DNA of 39,877 bases from an uncultured bacterium. Lineage in GTDB: Bacteria > Verrucomicrobiota > Lentisphaeria > Victivallales > UBA1829. The stretch spans positions 1 to 39,877 of the forward strand of contig URKJ01000045.1 in the NCBI GenBank assembly GCA_900548385.1, written 5' to 3'. The position numbers and the translations under genes were made by a program. Under the pieces are notes generated by a model that had not been told where the DNA came from, made no database searches, and saw only the letters and a list, made by a program, of their open reading frames with translations. Positions 1 through 8,611 of this stretch are shown piece after piece (position 1 is the first letter of the stretch; every line of letters begins with the position of its first letter).

Positions 1-36
1 CCGTCTCGTGGGCTCGGAGATGTGTATAAGAGACAG
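1..36 (+). other. Residual Nextera transposase adapter (left end)
   Basis: The first 36 bases are the Nextera read-2 adapter, ending in the 19-bp Tn5 mosaic end at 18-36. It is library-construction sequence, not genome. Read in one frame with its neighbours it gives the artefact peptide MGSEMCIRDR, known from many database entries. Genomic sequence starts at about 37. Confidence 0.98.
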
Positions 37-1211
37 GATCCACTCTCATCATCGACCGGGAAGACCACGCCGGAGGAATTCTGCGGCAGTGCATCCACAA
101 CGGCTTCGGACTGCGCTACTTCAAAGAGGAACTGACGGGACCGGAATATGCGGAACGCGTCACTCTCAAGGCAAAAGAGGCGGGCGCGGCATTCGCTCTC
201 GGCTGTACCGTCACCGAACTGACGAAACGGAACGACGGCTCCTTTGAACTGCTTCTGCTCTCCGGAACGGACGGCGTACGTCATATCCGCGCCCGCGCGG
301 TGATCCTGGCGATGGGATGCCGGGAACGCAGCCGCGGAAATCTGGCGATCCCCGGAACGCGCCCCGCCGGAATCTTCACCGCCGGAGCCGCACAGAAACT
401 GCTGAATCTGGAAGGAATGCTCCCCGGACGCTCCGCCGTGATCGTCGGTTCCGGCGACATCGGGCTGATCATGGCGCGCCGTCTGCGCTGGTGCGGCATC
501 GAAGTCAAAGCGGTCATCGAGATCATGCCGCATCCGTCGGGACTCACGCGCAATATCGTACAATGCCTGAACGACTTCAACATTCCGCTTTATCTGGAAC
601 ACTCCGTGGTCCGCATATCGGGAAAGGACCGGGTGGAGGGAATCGACGCCGCCCCGCTCGAAAACGGAACGCCGAATCTGGAAAAACAGTTTCATATCGA
701 TTGCGACACCGTCCTGTTCTCCGTCGGGCTGATCCCGGAAAACGAGCTCGCCGTGAACGCCGGAGTGGAACTGAATCCGGCAACCGGCGGCGCAATGGTC
801 GACGCCAATTATGAAACCAATGTCCCCGGCATCTTTTCCGCCGGCAATGTCCTGCACGTTCACGACCTTGTGGACTTCGTGTCGGAAGAGGCGGCGCGCG
901 CGGCAAAGATGGTCCTGCGCCGTCTGGACGGAGAAAAAGCGCCGGAACGTCTTCCGGCAAGAGCGGGCGCAAACCTTAAATACATTGTCCCGCGCTGGTA
1001 TTTTCAAAACCGGAAAACGGTCTTCTCGTTCCGTCCGCTGATCGTCACGAACAACGGGGAGCTGACTGCGGAAGTCAACGGACGGGTCGTCTGGAAACGC
1101 CGGATTCCGTTTGTCCGTCCGGCGGAAATGATCACGGCGGAACTGGACGCGGATCAGCTTGCCGAAAACGGGGAACTGATATTCAATCTTCAGGAGGGAG
1201 AAACGATATGA
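37..1211 (+). CDS. NAD(P)/FAD-dependent oxidoreductase, 5' truncated
   Basis: The reading frame is open from the adapter junction, so the N-terminus with the first FAD-binding Rossmann motif is missing. About 390 residues remain. Visible are a central nucleotide-binding motif (VGSGDIG at about 447-467) and the closing FAD-contact segment GIFSAGNVLHVHD near 830-865, as in two-dinucleotide-binding flavoproteins. Family knowledge: such proteins sit beside a GlpA-type glycerol-3-phosphate dehydrogenase and a DUF1667 protein in anaerobic bacteria and are thought to pass electrons from glycerol-3-phosphate oxidation. The next gene is DUF1667 (ATGA overlap), followed by a phosphodiesterase that releases glycerol-3-phosphate, which supports that setting. 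The GlpA-like partner, if present, lies upstream of the contig. The exact electron acceptor is not visible. Confidence 0.85.
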
Positions 1212-1567
1212 ACAAAAAGTTGATCTGCATCAGCTGTCCGCAGGGATGCCGACTGAACGCGGAATTTGACTCTGCAACGGGCGAATGCGCCGTCACAGGC
1301 AACCGCTGTCCGCGCGGCGCGGCATACGCGAAACAGGAACTGACCGATCCGCGGCGGGTCGTGACGGCGGTCGTCGGAACGGATGATTCCGCCCAGCCCT
1401 TTATCCCGGTCCGGACGGACAAACCGTTTCCGCGCGCAGGAATCCCCGCGCTGCTGAACCGTCTTTACACGATGACGGTCCGCACGCCGGTCGCCTGCGG
1501 CGATACTCTCATCGAAAATGTTGACAATACGGGAATCCGTGTTATAGTAACCGGAAGCAGTAAATAA
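1208..1567 (+). CDS. DUF1667 family cysteine-rich protein
   Basis: A 119-residue protein with an N-terminal cysteine cluster: C7, C10 and C14 (CISCPQGC), then C27 and C34 (CPRG). This pattern and size match DUF1667, a small probable iron-sulfur or metal-binding protein encoded with glycerol-3-phosphate dehydrogenase-like flavoproteins. Its start overlaps the stop of the flavoprotein gene (ATGA), and a GGAGGGAG ribosome site lies just upstream, so the two are translationally coupled. It probably works as the electron-carrying partner of the flavoprotein. No biochemical function is established for the family, so the role is inferred from context. Confidence 0.85.
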   Translation: MNKKLICISCPQGCRLNAEFDSATGECAVTGNRCPRGAAYAKQELTDPRRVVTAVVGTDDSAQPFIPVRTDKPFPRAGIPALLNRLYTMTVRTPVACGDTLIENVDNTGIRVIVTGSSK

Positions 1568-1582
1568 GAAAAGGAGTTGTTT

Positions 1583-2335
1583 ATGGTACAATGGATCTCT
1601 CACCGCGGCGAGTCGATCGACGCGCCGGAAAACACCGCCGCCGCATTCCGTCTGGCAATGGACCGCGACACCGACGGAATGGAAACCGACATTCATCTGA
1701 CCTCCGACGGGGTGCTCGTCTGCTGTCATGATTCCGACACGAAGCGCACCTGCGGCGGAGAATCGCGCATCATCGAACAGACGTCTCTCAGAGAACTGGA
1801 AACGCTCGACGCCTCCAACGGCAAAACAGAGTATCGCGGCGAACGGATTCCCACGTTCACAGAGTCGCTCCGCATTCTCAAGCCGGGAAAACTGTATTAT
1901 GTGGAAATCAAGGAAAACGATCCCCGCGTCGTTCCCGCCATGATCGCGGAAATCGACAAAGCGGGGATCCCGCGGGAACAGATCATCATGATCTCGTTTC
2001 ACGAGGAGATCGTCCGGTTGTACAAAACGTCTTATCCGGAGCAGAAAGCTCTGTGGCTGACCGGTTTCCAGAAACAGCCGGACGGTTCTTTCACTCCCAC
2101 TCTTGAAAAGGTTCTGAAAACGTTGAAGGAAATCCGGGCGGACGGGATTGACGCCCACGGAAACATGGAGTATATTAACGCGTCGTTCATCCGCACAGTG
2201 AAAGAGGCAGGATACCTTTTCGCCGTATGGACGCTCGACACGGAAGACGCCGCCCGTTATTTTATCAACGCCGGGGTCGATTCCATTACAAGTAATTGCG
2301 CCGCGAATCTCCGCGACAGGATAAAAGGAAACTGA
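1583..2335 (+). CDS. Glycerophosphodiester phosphodiesterase
   Basis: A 250-residue cytoplasmic enzyme of the GDPD TIM-barrel family, which hydrolyses glycerophosphodiesters to sn-glycerol-3-phosphate and an alcohol. Seen directly: the start motif SHRGESIDAPENT (H7, R8), the metal and acid residues METDIHLTSDG (E34, D36) and the second catalytic histidine in CCHD (H49). There is no signal peptide, so the substrate must be imported or come from internal lipid turnover. The ATG at 1583 is preferred over an in-frame TTG at 1577, because AAGGAG (1571-1576) sits 6 bases before the ATG and touches the TTG. It follows the DUF1667 gene by 15 bases and feeds the same glycerol-3-phosphate route. Confidence 0.93.
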   Translation: MVQWISHRGESIDAPENTAAAFRLAMDRDTDGMETDIHLTSDGVLVCCHDSDTKRTCGGESRIIEQTSLRELETLDASNGKTEYRGERIPTFTESLRILKPGKLYYVEIKENDPRVVPAMIAEIDKAGIPREQIIMISFHEEIVRLYKTSYPEQKALWLTGFQKQPDGSFTPTLEKVLKTLKEIRADGIDAHGNMEYINASFIRTVKEAGYLFAVWTLDTEDAARYFINAGVDSITSNCAANLRDRIKGN

Positions 2336-2340
2336 CGACA

Positions 2341-2922
2341 ATGAATCTGCTGGAACTCTCTCAAACGATCCGCAAAGTCCGCATAGCTCAGAATATGACG
2401 GTGGAACAGCTGGCAAAAAAGAGCGGTTTCAGCAAAGGCTTCATTTCCCAGGTGGAGAACTTCCGTCAAACCCCGTCGCTGAAAGCGCTGATCAAGATTG
2501 CCGAAGCGCTGGGCATTCCGATGAGTTCGCTGTTCAGCGAGTCCGGCGAAACCGGACCGCAGTACAGTTTCGGACGCATTGACGAAGGCGAAGAGCTCCA
2601 CCGCGACAACAACGAACTGCACGGAATCCGTTATTTTGCGCTTGCCTATCAGCAGATCGGGCGCAAAATGGATCCGTTCGTCATTGAGTACACACCGGCC
2701 TCCCCGCGCGATTTCATGTTTCACGACACCGAAGAGTTCTTTCTTCTTCTGGAAGGCAGGCTGAACTATTACCTTTGCGACAACGCCGGCCTTCATGAGA
2801 TGAAAGCAGGCGACACGCTTTATATGAAAGCCAACATCCCCCACCGCGTCGAGCTTCCCGACGGCTGCACTTACGCCAAAGGCCTCGTCATCTACACCGA
2901 CCCGTCCGTGGAAGCCTTGTAA
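2341..2922 (+). CDS. XRE-family regulator with C-terminal cupin
   Basis: A 193-residue transcription factor. Residues about 5-60 form a Cro/C1-type helix-turn-helix (TVEQLAKKSGFSKGFISQVE is the core). A linker and a cupin-2 barrel at about 110-185 follow, with a typical ligand or metal-binding segment around FHDTEEFFLLLEG and a second His in IPHRVELP. XRE-cupin regulators usually sense a small metabolite through the cupin and control the adjacent operon. Here the gene is last in the glycerophosphodiester operon, 5 bases after the phosphodiesterase stop, so autogenous control of that operon is likely. The ATG at 2341 begins the HTH directly. An upstream in-frame ATG at 2296 lies inside the preceding gene and is unlikely. 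Confidence 0.9.
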   Translation: MNLLELSQTIRKVRIAQNMTVEQLAKKSGFSKGFISQVENFRQTPSLKALIKIAEALGIPMSSLFSESGETGPQYSFGRIDEGEELHRDNNELHGIRYFALAYQQIGRKMDPFVIEYTPASPRDFMFHDTEEFFLLLEGRLNYYLCDNAGLHEMKAGDTLYMKANIPHRVELPDGCTYAKGLVIYTDPSVEAL

Positions 2923-3012
2923 AACAGGGATTGCGGAACAGAAAATTATCATACACAACCGGGATAAATATTACATTTCGGTCATCATTATACAGCCTTC
3001 GCCTCCCTATGC

Positions 3013-3041
3013 TTGATTTTTCGGAGAAACGAAACTATATT
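3013..3041 (+). promoter_or_regulatory. Promoter of the surface-glycan operon
   Basis: TTGATT (3013-3018), a 17-base spacer and TATATT (3036-3041) lie 41 bases before the GT2 start codon, in an otherwise gene-free stretch (2923-3081). The same hexamer pair recurs upstream of mraZ and alr. Confidence 0.7.
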
Positions 3042-3081
3042 ACATAATTATGGACTCCTATTTTAAATTCAGCGGGATATT

Positions 3082-4071
3082 ATGACACGGAAATTAAAGT
3101 TGATCATTCAGATACCATGCTATAATGAAGCGGAAACTCTGCCCATAGCTCTGAAAGAACTGCCGAAAAAGCTGGATGGGATCGACACCGTGGAGTGGCT
3201 GATCGTTGATGACGGTTCCAGCGATAATACCGCGGAAATCGCCCGACAATGCGGAGTGACTCATATTATCCGGCATAACACCAACCGCGGGCTTGCACGG
3301 GCGTTCATGACCGGACTCCATGCGGCGTTGGAGCGCGGAGCCGATATTATCGTCAATACCGACGCCGACAATCAGTACAATGCTGCGGACATTCCCGCTC
3401 TGATCGCCCCCATTCTGAAAGGCGAAGCACAGTATGTGATCGGCGCCAGACCGATTTCCGGAATCGAACATTTCTCCCCACTGAAAAAAATGCTGCAAAA
3501 ACTCGGCAGCAGGGTCGTCCGCGCGATTTCCGGAACCAACGTCGCCGATGCTCCGAGCGGATTCCGGGCGATCACCAGGGACGCGGCTCTCCAGCTCAAC
3601 GTTTTCAGCAATTACACTTACACACTGGAAACGATTATTCAGGCGGGACACAAGAATATTCCCATCGCCAACGTCCCGATCCGGGTCAACGGGGAACTTC
3701 GTCCATCGCGTCTCTTTAAAAGCATTCCCGCTTACATCAAACGTTCCATTTTCACAATGATCCGTATCTTCATCGTTTATAAACCGTTCAAGTTCTTTTT
3801 TTCCGCCGGAACCGTATTTTTCATTGCAGGTCTGCTTCTCGGCACCCGTTTTCTCTGGCACTATCTGAACGGCAACGGACGCGGCATGACGCAATCCCTG
3901 ATTCTGACCGCCGTTCTCCTGCTGATGGGAACGATCGGCTTCATGATGGCGTTTGTATCCGATCTTCTTTCGGTCAACCGCCAGCTGCTCGAAGAAATCC
4001 AGTACAACCAGCGCAAAGAAAAACTGAATGCGCTGGATCAGAACAGCAATCCCGGAGGCGGTCCTTTATGA
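3082..4071 (+). CDS. Family 2 glycosyltransferase, membrane anchored
   Basis: A 329-residue polyprenyl-phosphate-sugar synthase-like enzyme. The GT-A fold is at residues 1-225, with the nucleotide-sugar loop IVDDGSSD (41-48) and the metal-binding DAD of NTDADNQY (D94, D96). Two hydrophobic helices follow at about 240-262 and 275-300, and the tail is polar. This layout matches DPM1/GtrB-type enzymes that load a sugar onto undecaprenyl phosphate at the inner face of the membrane. It is the first of five tightly packed genes and overlaps the GtrA-like gene by ATGA, so the pair probably makes and flips a lipid-linked sugar. The sugar cannot be read from the sequence. Confidence 0.9.
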   Translation: MTRKLKLIIQIPCYNEAETLPIALKELPKKLDGIDTVEWLIVDDGSSDNTAEIARQCGVTHIIRHNTNRGLARAFMTGLHAALERGADIIVNTDADNQYNAADIPALIAPILKGEAQYVIGARPISGIEHFSPLKKMLQKLGSRVVRAISGTNVADAPSGFRAITRDAALQLNVFSNYTYTLETIIQAGHKNIPIANVPIRVNGELRPSRLFKSIPAYIKRSIFTMIRIFIVYKPFKFFFSAGTVFFIAGLLLGTRFLWHYLNGNGRGMTQSLILTAVLLLMGTIGFMMAFVSDLLSVNRQLLEEIQYNQRKEKLNALDQNSNPGGGPL

Positions 4072-4556
4072 CGGCGTCTCCATTCCAGCCGGAAACGGTG
4101 CTGTCTCCGCGTATTTTTGAAATCATCAAATATGCTTTCGGCTGCGGATGTTCCATTCTGCTGAAATTTCTGGTGACAGCGTTTCTGTCTGCATTCAGGC
4201 TCCCTCTGTGGCTGAGTTATCTGGCGGCGCAGGGAATGATTCTGCTCTTTTCTTATTTCTATCACTCCAAAGTAACCTTTTCCTACCGCAACGACTCCTT
4301 TTCCGCAGCCGTCAGAAAATTTTTCGCATTCACCGGATCCGTTTTGATTTTTAAAATCGCAGACTATGTTCTTGTCGTTCTCGGAATGAAATGGCTCACA
4401 AACCATCTGGAGAAAAATATGGAACTTGATTTCTGGCTCCGTCAGGGAATCCTGTTTCTTTTCATCGTTTTCACCAGTCTGCTGATCTTCTCGGTCCGTT
4501 ATTTCTGGTACCGTTTTCTTTTCCGCAAACCGGCAAAAGAGTCTGCCAATGGATAA
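4068..4556 (+). CDS. GtrA-like four-helix membrane protein
   Basis: A 162-residue protein with four hydrophobic segments (roughly 20-42, 48-68, 85-107 and 125-150) separated by basic loops such as YFYHSKVTFSYR and RYFWYRFLFRK. The size, the helix count and the F..SKVTF.YR element fit the GtrA/DPMS family, which is proposed to flip polyprenyl-phosphate sugars across the inner membrane. Its start overlaps the stop of the GT2 gene (ATGA), the usual GtrB-GtrA arrangement. The C-terminus overlaps the next gene by 8 bases. Sequence conservation in this family is low, so the assignment rests on topology plus context. Confidence 0.8.
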   Translation: MTASPFQPETVLSPRIFEIIKYAFGCGCSILLKFLVTAFLSAFRLPLWLSYLAAQGMILLFSYFYHSKVTFSYRNDSFSAAVRKFFAFTGSVLIFKIADYVLVVLGMKWLTNHLEKNMELDFWLRQGILFLFIVFTSLLIFSVRYFWYRFLFRKPAKESANG

Positions 4557-5616
4557 AAAAACGCTCCATTCCTATATCGGAGAAGTCAGAGCGGTCTACT
4601 CCGGTCATGCGGCAGATCCCGAAATTGCAGGCAATGCGGCCTCCGGCGGAGTCGTCACAGCCCTGTGCGAGCACCTGCTCCGGAGCGGCACGATCGACGG
4701 AGCGCTAGTATACCGTCTCTGCACCGGAGCGGAAAAACCGTTCGCGGCTCCCGTTATCGCGACAACACCGGAAGAGTTGCGGGCTGCTCAGGGAAGCATT
4801 TATTTTTCTTTTCCGCCCATCGGCAGGGAAACCATGGAACTGATTCACTCGTTCCCCGGACGGCTCGCCGTTGTCGGTCTGCCCTGCACCTTGAAAGCTC
4901 TGCGGAAAATGACAGAACAATCCGAAACGCTGAAACAGAAACTGGTCCTTTTCCTGGGGCTCTTCTGCGGGCATACTTCCCGGCAGGAACTGCTGGATCA
5001 GGTGCTTGCAATGAAACAGACGGACTGGAAGCAGGTCGTTTCTTTCCGCTTCCGCAAAGGGCTGTGGCGGGGACACGCGGAAGCATGCATGAAAGACGGT
5101 TCCGTCCGCACCTGGCCGACTTCTTTCTATAATCTGTACCAGAACCTGTTTATTCTGTCGCACGCGCCCTGCATGAACTGCACCGATCATTTTGCAGAAA
5201 CCGCGGATATCTCCTGCGGAGACATCTGGCGGCTCAAGCATCGCCGGGATACCGTCAAGCGCTCCATTTTTGCTGTGCGGACTCCGGAAGCGGAAAACGC
5301 AGTAAACAGCGCACTGCAGCAAAAAGAACTCATCTGCAGCAGGGAAACGGAACGGGATCTGTTTCTGGCAAACAGCCGTTCCGCCATTTTCCATAAAGCC
5401 ATCCGGGCCAGAGCGGCTGCGGGGAGACTGTTCGGACTCCGCATCGCTGTTCCTTCCGGAGCGCCGCGGGCACGCTGGAATGAATTTGCAGCCGCATGCA
5501 TCGCTTTGGGCTGTTACCGTCTCTCCATCTCCCGAAACGGCAAACTTCTGTTCCGTGTTCCCCGCTTCCTTCTGAAAGGAATGCTTTACCTGATGAAGTT
5601 GCTAACCAGTTTCTAA
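4549..5616 (+). CDS. Coenzyme F420 hydrogenase/dehydrogenase beta subunit-like protein
   Basis: A 355-residue protein of the FrhB/FdhB family. The N-terminal FrhB_FdhB_N region contains AASGGVVTALCEHLL and the C-terminal region contains VGLPCTLKALRK, LFCGHTS and the cysteine/acid cluster CMNCTDHFAETADISCGDIW. Family knowledge: true FrhB binds FAD, an iron-sulfur cluster and F420, but many bacterial relatives sit in capsule and exopolysaccharide loci next to pyruvyl transferases, where their role is unproven. This is such a case: the next gene is a polysaccharide pyruvyl transferase. It overlaps the GtrA-like gene by 8 bases. A redox step on the glycan or its carrier is an inference only. Confidence 0.85.
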   Translation: MDKKTLHSYIGEVRAVYSGHAADPEIAGNAASGGVVTALCEHLLRSGTIDGALVYRLCTGAEKPFAAPVIATTPEELRAAQGSIYFSFPPIGRETMELIHSFPGRLAVVGLPCTLKALRKMTEQSETLKQKLVLFLGLFCGHTSRQELLDQVLAMKQTDWKQVVSFRFRKGLWRGHAEACMKDGSVRTWPTSFYNLYQNLFILSHAPCMNCTDHFAETADISCGDIWRLKHRRDTVKRSIFAVRTPEAENAVNSALQQKELICSRETERDLFLANSRSAIFHKAIRARAAAGRLFGLRIAVPSGAPRARWNEFAAACIALGCYRLSISRNGKLLFRVPRFLLKGMLYLMKLLTSF

Positions 5617-5637
5617 TCACAAGGACCCAGTTCCATT

Positions 5638-6846
5638 ATGAAATATTACCTGATCAGCGGAGTTGCATTATCCGGCAACAAAGGAGCTTCCGGAATGGCG
5701 GAAGCATTGATCCAGAATCTTTCCGTTCGGGAACCGGAGGCGTTTTTCCGGATTTTCTCCTACTATCCCCGTACAGACCGGGCACAGCTCCGGTACCCGA
5801 ATGCGGAAATCATCGACGGCAGTCCCAAGCGTGTTGTTTTCCTGTTTTTCCTCTCCTGCTGGGCCTTTCTGGCACAGTTTCTGCACCTGCCGAAACGCTG
5901 TTGCGTGGTTGGACCGCTGAAAAAAATTGCAGAAACCGACTGTTGGCTGGACGCCTCCGGTATTTCATTCGTCGACGGCAGGGAAAAATTTCTGATTTAC
6001 AATATTCTAAGCGTTTTTCCCGCGCTGGCGCTGAACTGCCCGATTGTCAAAGTCGCCCAGGCAATGGGTCCGTTTCACAATCCGCTGAACAGAATCTGCG
6101 CCAAACTGTTTCTGCCGCGCTTCCGCCTGATCGTCGCCCGCGGAGCGGAGACGCGGAACTATCTGGATTCCCTGAACCTGAACAATACAATGAACTTTTC
6201 CGATGCTGCATTCTCCCTGCACTGTACCGAAGCGGACCGTCAGACCGCCGACCGGCTGCTGCCGGACTGTGACGGGATCACGATCGGGATCTCTCCCAGT
6301 CAGGTGGTTTGGAAACTCTGCAAAAAACAGAATATCCCTTATCTGGAAATTCTGAATGCAAGTGTCCGTTTCTGGCTGGACGCCGGATACCGCTGTGTGG
6401 TATTCCCCCATTCGGCAAGAACCGGAAGCCGGAAAACGCACAATAACGATCTGCCTCTCCTTTGCCGTTTTGTTTCCATGCTCCCGGAGCACCCGTCACT
6501 GATTGTCATCAAGCAGGAGTTGAGCGCCGGAGAACTGCGCGCGCTGATCGCGAAACTGGATCTGCTGACAGCCTCCCGATTCCATGCCGTCATCTCCGCC
6601 ATGGCAACCGGAGTTCCCGCTCTTGTGATCGGCTGGAGCCATAAGTACGCGGAAGTTCTGGCACAATTCGGACTCGAACAGTTTGTCATCCGTTATTCCG
6701 GCCTCAGCAGGGAAACTGTGCTTGAAAATGCCGGAGAGATCCTGCGGAACCGGGAAAAACTCCATACGGAGATCCTGCGGAATACCGCACAGATCATTCA
6801 TAAGAACGAAGACTTCTTCCACCTTGTCACCGGGATCAGGCGATGA
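5638..6846 (+). CDS. Polysaccharide pyruvyl transferase family protein
   Basis: A 402-residue protein of the CsaB/WcaK/AmsJ family (PF04230), which transfers pyruvate from phosphoenolpyruvate to form a ketal on a sugar. Supporting segments are the N-terminal GVALSGNKGASGMAEAL and the C-terminal core SRFHAVISAMATGVPALVIG followed by WSHKYAEVL, both typical of the family's GT-B-like halves. There is no signal or membrane segment, so it should act in the cytoplasm on a lipid-linked or nucleotide-linked intermediate. AAGGA lies before the ATG, and the 3' end overlaps the next gene by ATGA. Pyruvylated surface sugars add negative charge and can anchor S-layer proteins in other bacteria; whether that applies here is unknown. 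Confidence 0.87.
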   Translation: MKYYLISGVALSGNKGASGMAEALIQNLSVREPEAFFRIFSYYPRTDRAQLRYPNAEIIDGSPKRVVFLFFLSCWAFLAQFLHLPKRCCVVGPLKKIAETDCWLDASGISFVDGREKFLIYNILSVFPALALNCPIVKVAQAMGPFHNPLNRICAKLFLPRFRLIVARGAETRNYLDSLNLNNTMNFSDAAFSLHCTEADRQTADRLLPDCDGITIGISPSQVVWKLCKKQNIPYLEILNASVRFWLDAGYRCVVFPHSARTGSRKTHNNDLPLLCRFVSMLPEHPSLIVIKQELSAGELRALIAKLDLLTASRFHAVISAMATGVPALVIGWSHKYAEVLAQFGLEQFVIRYSGLSRETVLENAGEILRNREKLHTEILRNTAQIIHKNEDFFHLVTGIRR

Positions 6847-8474
6847 TAGAAGCAATCATTCATCACTACCGCCGGCTTGCCGATCATACCGCCCGTTTTA
6901 TCGCGGCCGTCAACCATACTTCAGACCGGAAACTGCTCTGTCTGCTTTTTCTGTGTTTCGCAGTTTGGCGCTTCCTCACGCTCGACCTGATCGAAGCCAG
7001 CGGCGATGCAATCTGGAAATGGCGTTTCCTGCGGTATTTTACGGAGTTGGGAGAATGGTTTCCGACAGGCGTCGAACATCATCAGGGACGCTGGGGACTG
7101 AACATTCCTGTACTCGGAATCATGAAACTGTTCGGAACCGACCCATGGGCGGCTTGTATCTATCCGCTTGTCATCGCATTCCTTTGCGGACTGCTGATCT
7201 ATCTGATCACACGCAGGATCGCATCCCGTTTTGCCGCCTGCTCCGCGTATTTGATCTTTCTTCTTCTCCCGCAGACGGCAAGGGAAAGCAGTCAGTTTCT
7301 TCCGATGCTTCCCGCCACCTGTTTCATTCTGCTGGCGATATGGCTGATCCTCCGTTATCTGGAACAGCCGGAAAAAACATTTCTCCTGTTTCTGAGCGGT
7401 CTTGCTGTCGGAGTCTCCTACGGTTGTAAATTCACCTCGCTTTACTGGGCACTTGCCTTTGCCCTCTTCCTTTCTCTTTATACGGATCAGAACAGCCGCC
7501 GGCACCTCTGGAAATTCCGTCTGAACCGGCCGTTCCTCCTGTTTTCCTGCGGAGTTTTCCTGGTTCTCATACTGGAAACCCTGTGCCTGAATTTGTGGTT
7601 CGGCATCTCGTTCGGCAGAGTCCAGATGATTATGAGCGGACACCTGCACAACCGTCCCTCTCCACAATATATGGGATTGGCGGAATACCTGTTCTCCTTT
7701 CTGCGACCGCTTGATCTGAAAGGAAAATTTGTAGAAACCTTTCCCTATGCTTGCATTCTTCTCGGTGGAATTTTCGTGGTGCTGCTGTGGCTGAAAAAAC
7801 AAAAACCGGCGGTCAGGCTGCTGACCTTTTCATTCATCACCGTTTACCTGCTTCACAGTTACATGGTATACAAGGTATTTCCATTTCTGCACCCGGAACG
7901 GCCGCACGGACGTTATTTTCTCGTTCTTCTCACTCTCTGTATTATTTTTGTAACAGCCGGCTGGAACGATGCCGTCAACTTTCTGAAACGGTATCTGAAA
8001 GCGCCGTGGCTCCAACTTCTGTTCGCCGCGTATCTGATCTCCCTGTTTGTCGTTATGCTCATTTTCGCGGGAAACAAATGGCACAACGGGGAAAATCTGC
8101 CTGCACTGATCCACGCGCAGCAGAACGTATCCAGATTCCGCAACGATTCCCGGCTGCCCGTCATCTATCAACTCTCAGATCCGGAACGCATCAGAACAAA
8201 AGGCAAACTGCACAACAGTGATAAAAAAAGTATTTACCGCTGGTACACGCTGCTCAATCCTCCTCAGGCGCTTTCGAGTTTTCCGTTTCCGGATCAGTTC
8301 TTCACAGATGAAGAAGAGCAAATTTATATCGGTCTTCTGAATGCCGGGACAATACAAGCGGGCAAACCGGTGAAAGCCATTATTCTGCAGCAGGAGGATT
8401 CCGGTTTCCGGACAATTACACTTCAGCATTCATCCTGCCGTGCAATCGCCGAACCCTCTTTTCTGGACCGGTAG
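6843..8474 (+). CDS. Polytopic membrane glycosyltransferase, GT39/ArnT-like
   Basis: A 543-residue integral membrane protein with about 9-11 hydrophobic segments between residues 30 and 405 and a soluble C-terminal part of about 135 residues. The first loop carries an acidic motif, EASGDAIWKWRFLRYF, placed as the catalytic acidic motif of GT-C enzymes (PMT/ArnT) that use polyprenyl-phosphate sugars outside the inner membrane. Overlap with the pyruvyl transferase gene (ATGA) makes it the last gene of the operon. It plausibly transfers the sugar supplied by the GT2/GtrA pair to a surface acceptor. Acceptor and sugar are not deducible. No clear terminator follows; 8475-8611 holds only the terminator of the opposing gene. 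Confidence 0.75.
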   Translation: MIEAIIHHYRRLADHTARFIAAVNHTSDRKLLCLLFLCFAVWRFLTLDLIEASGDAIWKWRFLRYFTELGEWFPTGVEHHQGRWGLNIPVLGIMKLFGTDPWAACIYPLVIAFLCGLLIYLITRRIASRFAACSAYLIFLLLPQTARESSQFLPMLPATCFILLAIWLILRYLEQPEKTFLLFLSGLAVGVSYGCKFTSLYWALAFALFLSLYTDQNSRRHLWKFRLNRPFLLFSCGVFLVLILETLCLNLWFGISFGRVQMIMSGHLHNRPSPQYMGLAEYLFSFLRPLDLKGKFVETFPYACILLGGIFVVLLWLKKQKPAVRLLTFSFITVYLLHSYMVYKVFPFLHPERPHGRYFLVLLTLCIIFVTAGWNDAVNFLKRYLKAPWLQLLFAAYLISLFVVMLIFAGNKWHNGENLPALIHAQQNVSRFRNDSRLPVIYQLSDPERIRTKGKLHNSDKKSIYRWYTLLNPPQALSSFPFPDQFFTDEEEQIYIGLLNAGTIQAGKPVKAIILQQEDSGFRTITLQHSSCRAIAEPSFLDR

Positions 8475-8571
8475 CCGTTTTCTGTACCAGCGGGACAGCC
8501 GTTTCACCAACGGGCAGCAAGGAATGGAAGTATCCGGAATAACCGGGCGGTATGACAAATCCTCAACTTTC

Positions 8572-8602
8572 ATAAAAGAAAGAAGGCGCGGCTGCCCGCG
8601 CC
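8572..8602 (-). terminator. Rho-independent terminator for the 8612-9730 gene
   Basis: A 7-bp GC stem (8596-8602 with 8585-8591), a 4-base loop and, on the minus strand, a following T-rich run (8572-8584). It starts 9 bases after the stop codon of the unknown minus-strand gene. Confidence 0.8.
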
Positions 8603-8611
8603 CGTTCAAGT

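Noticed and set aside
1190..2416. A 408-codon minus-strand frame opposite DUF1667 and GDPD
   Set aside because: Shadow of two well-supported genes with catalytic motifs on the plus strand.
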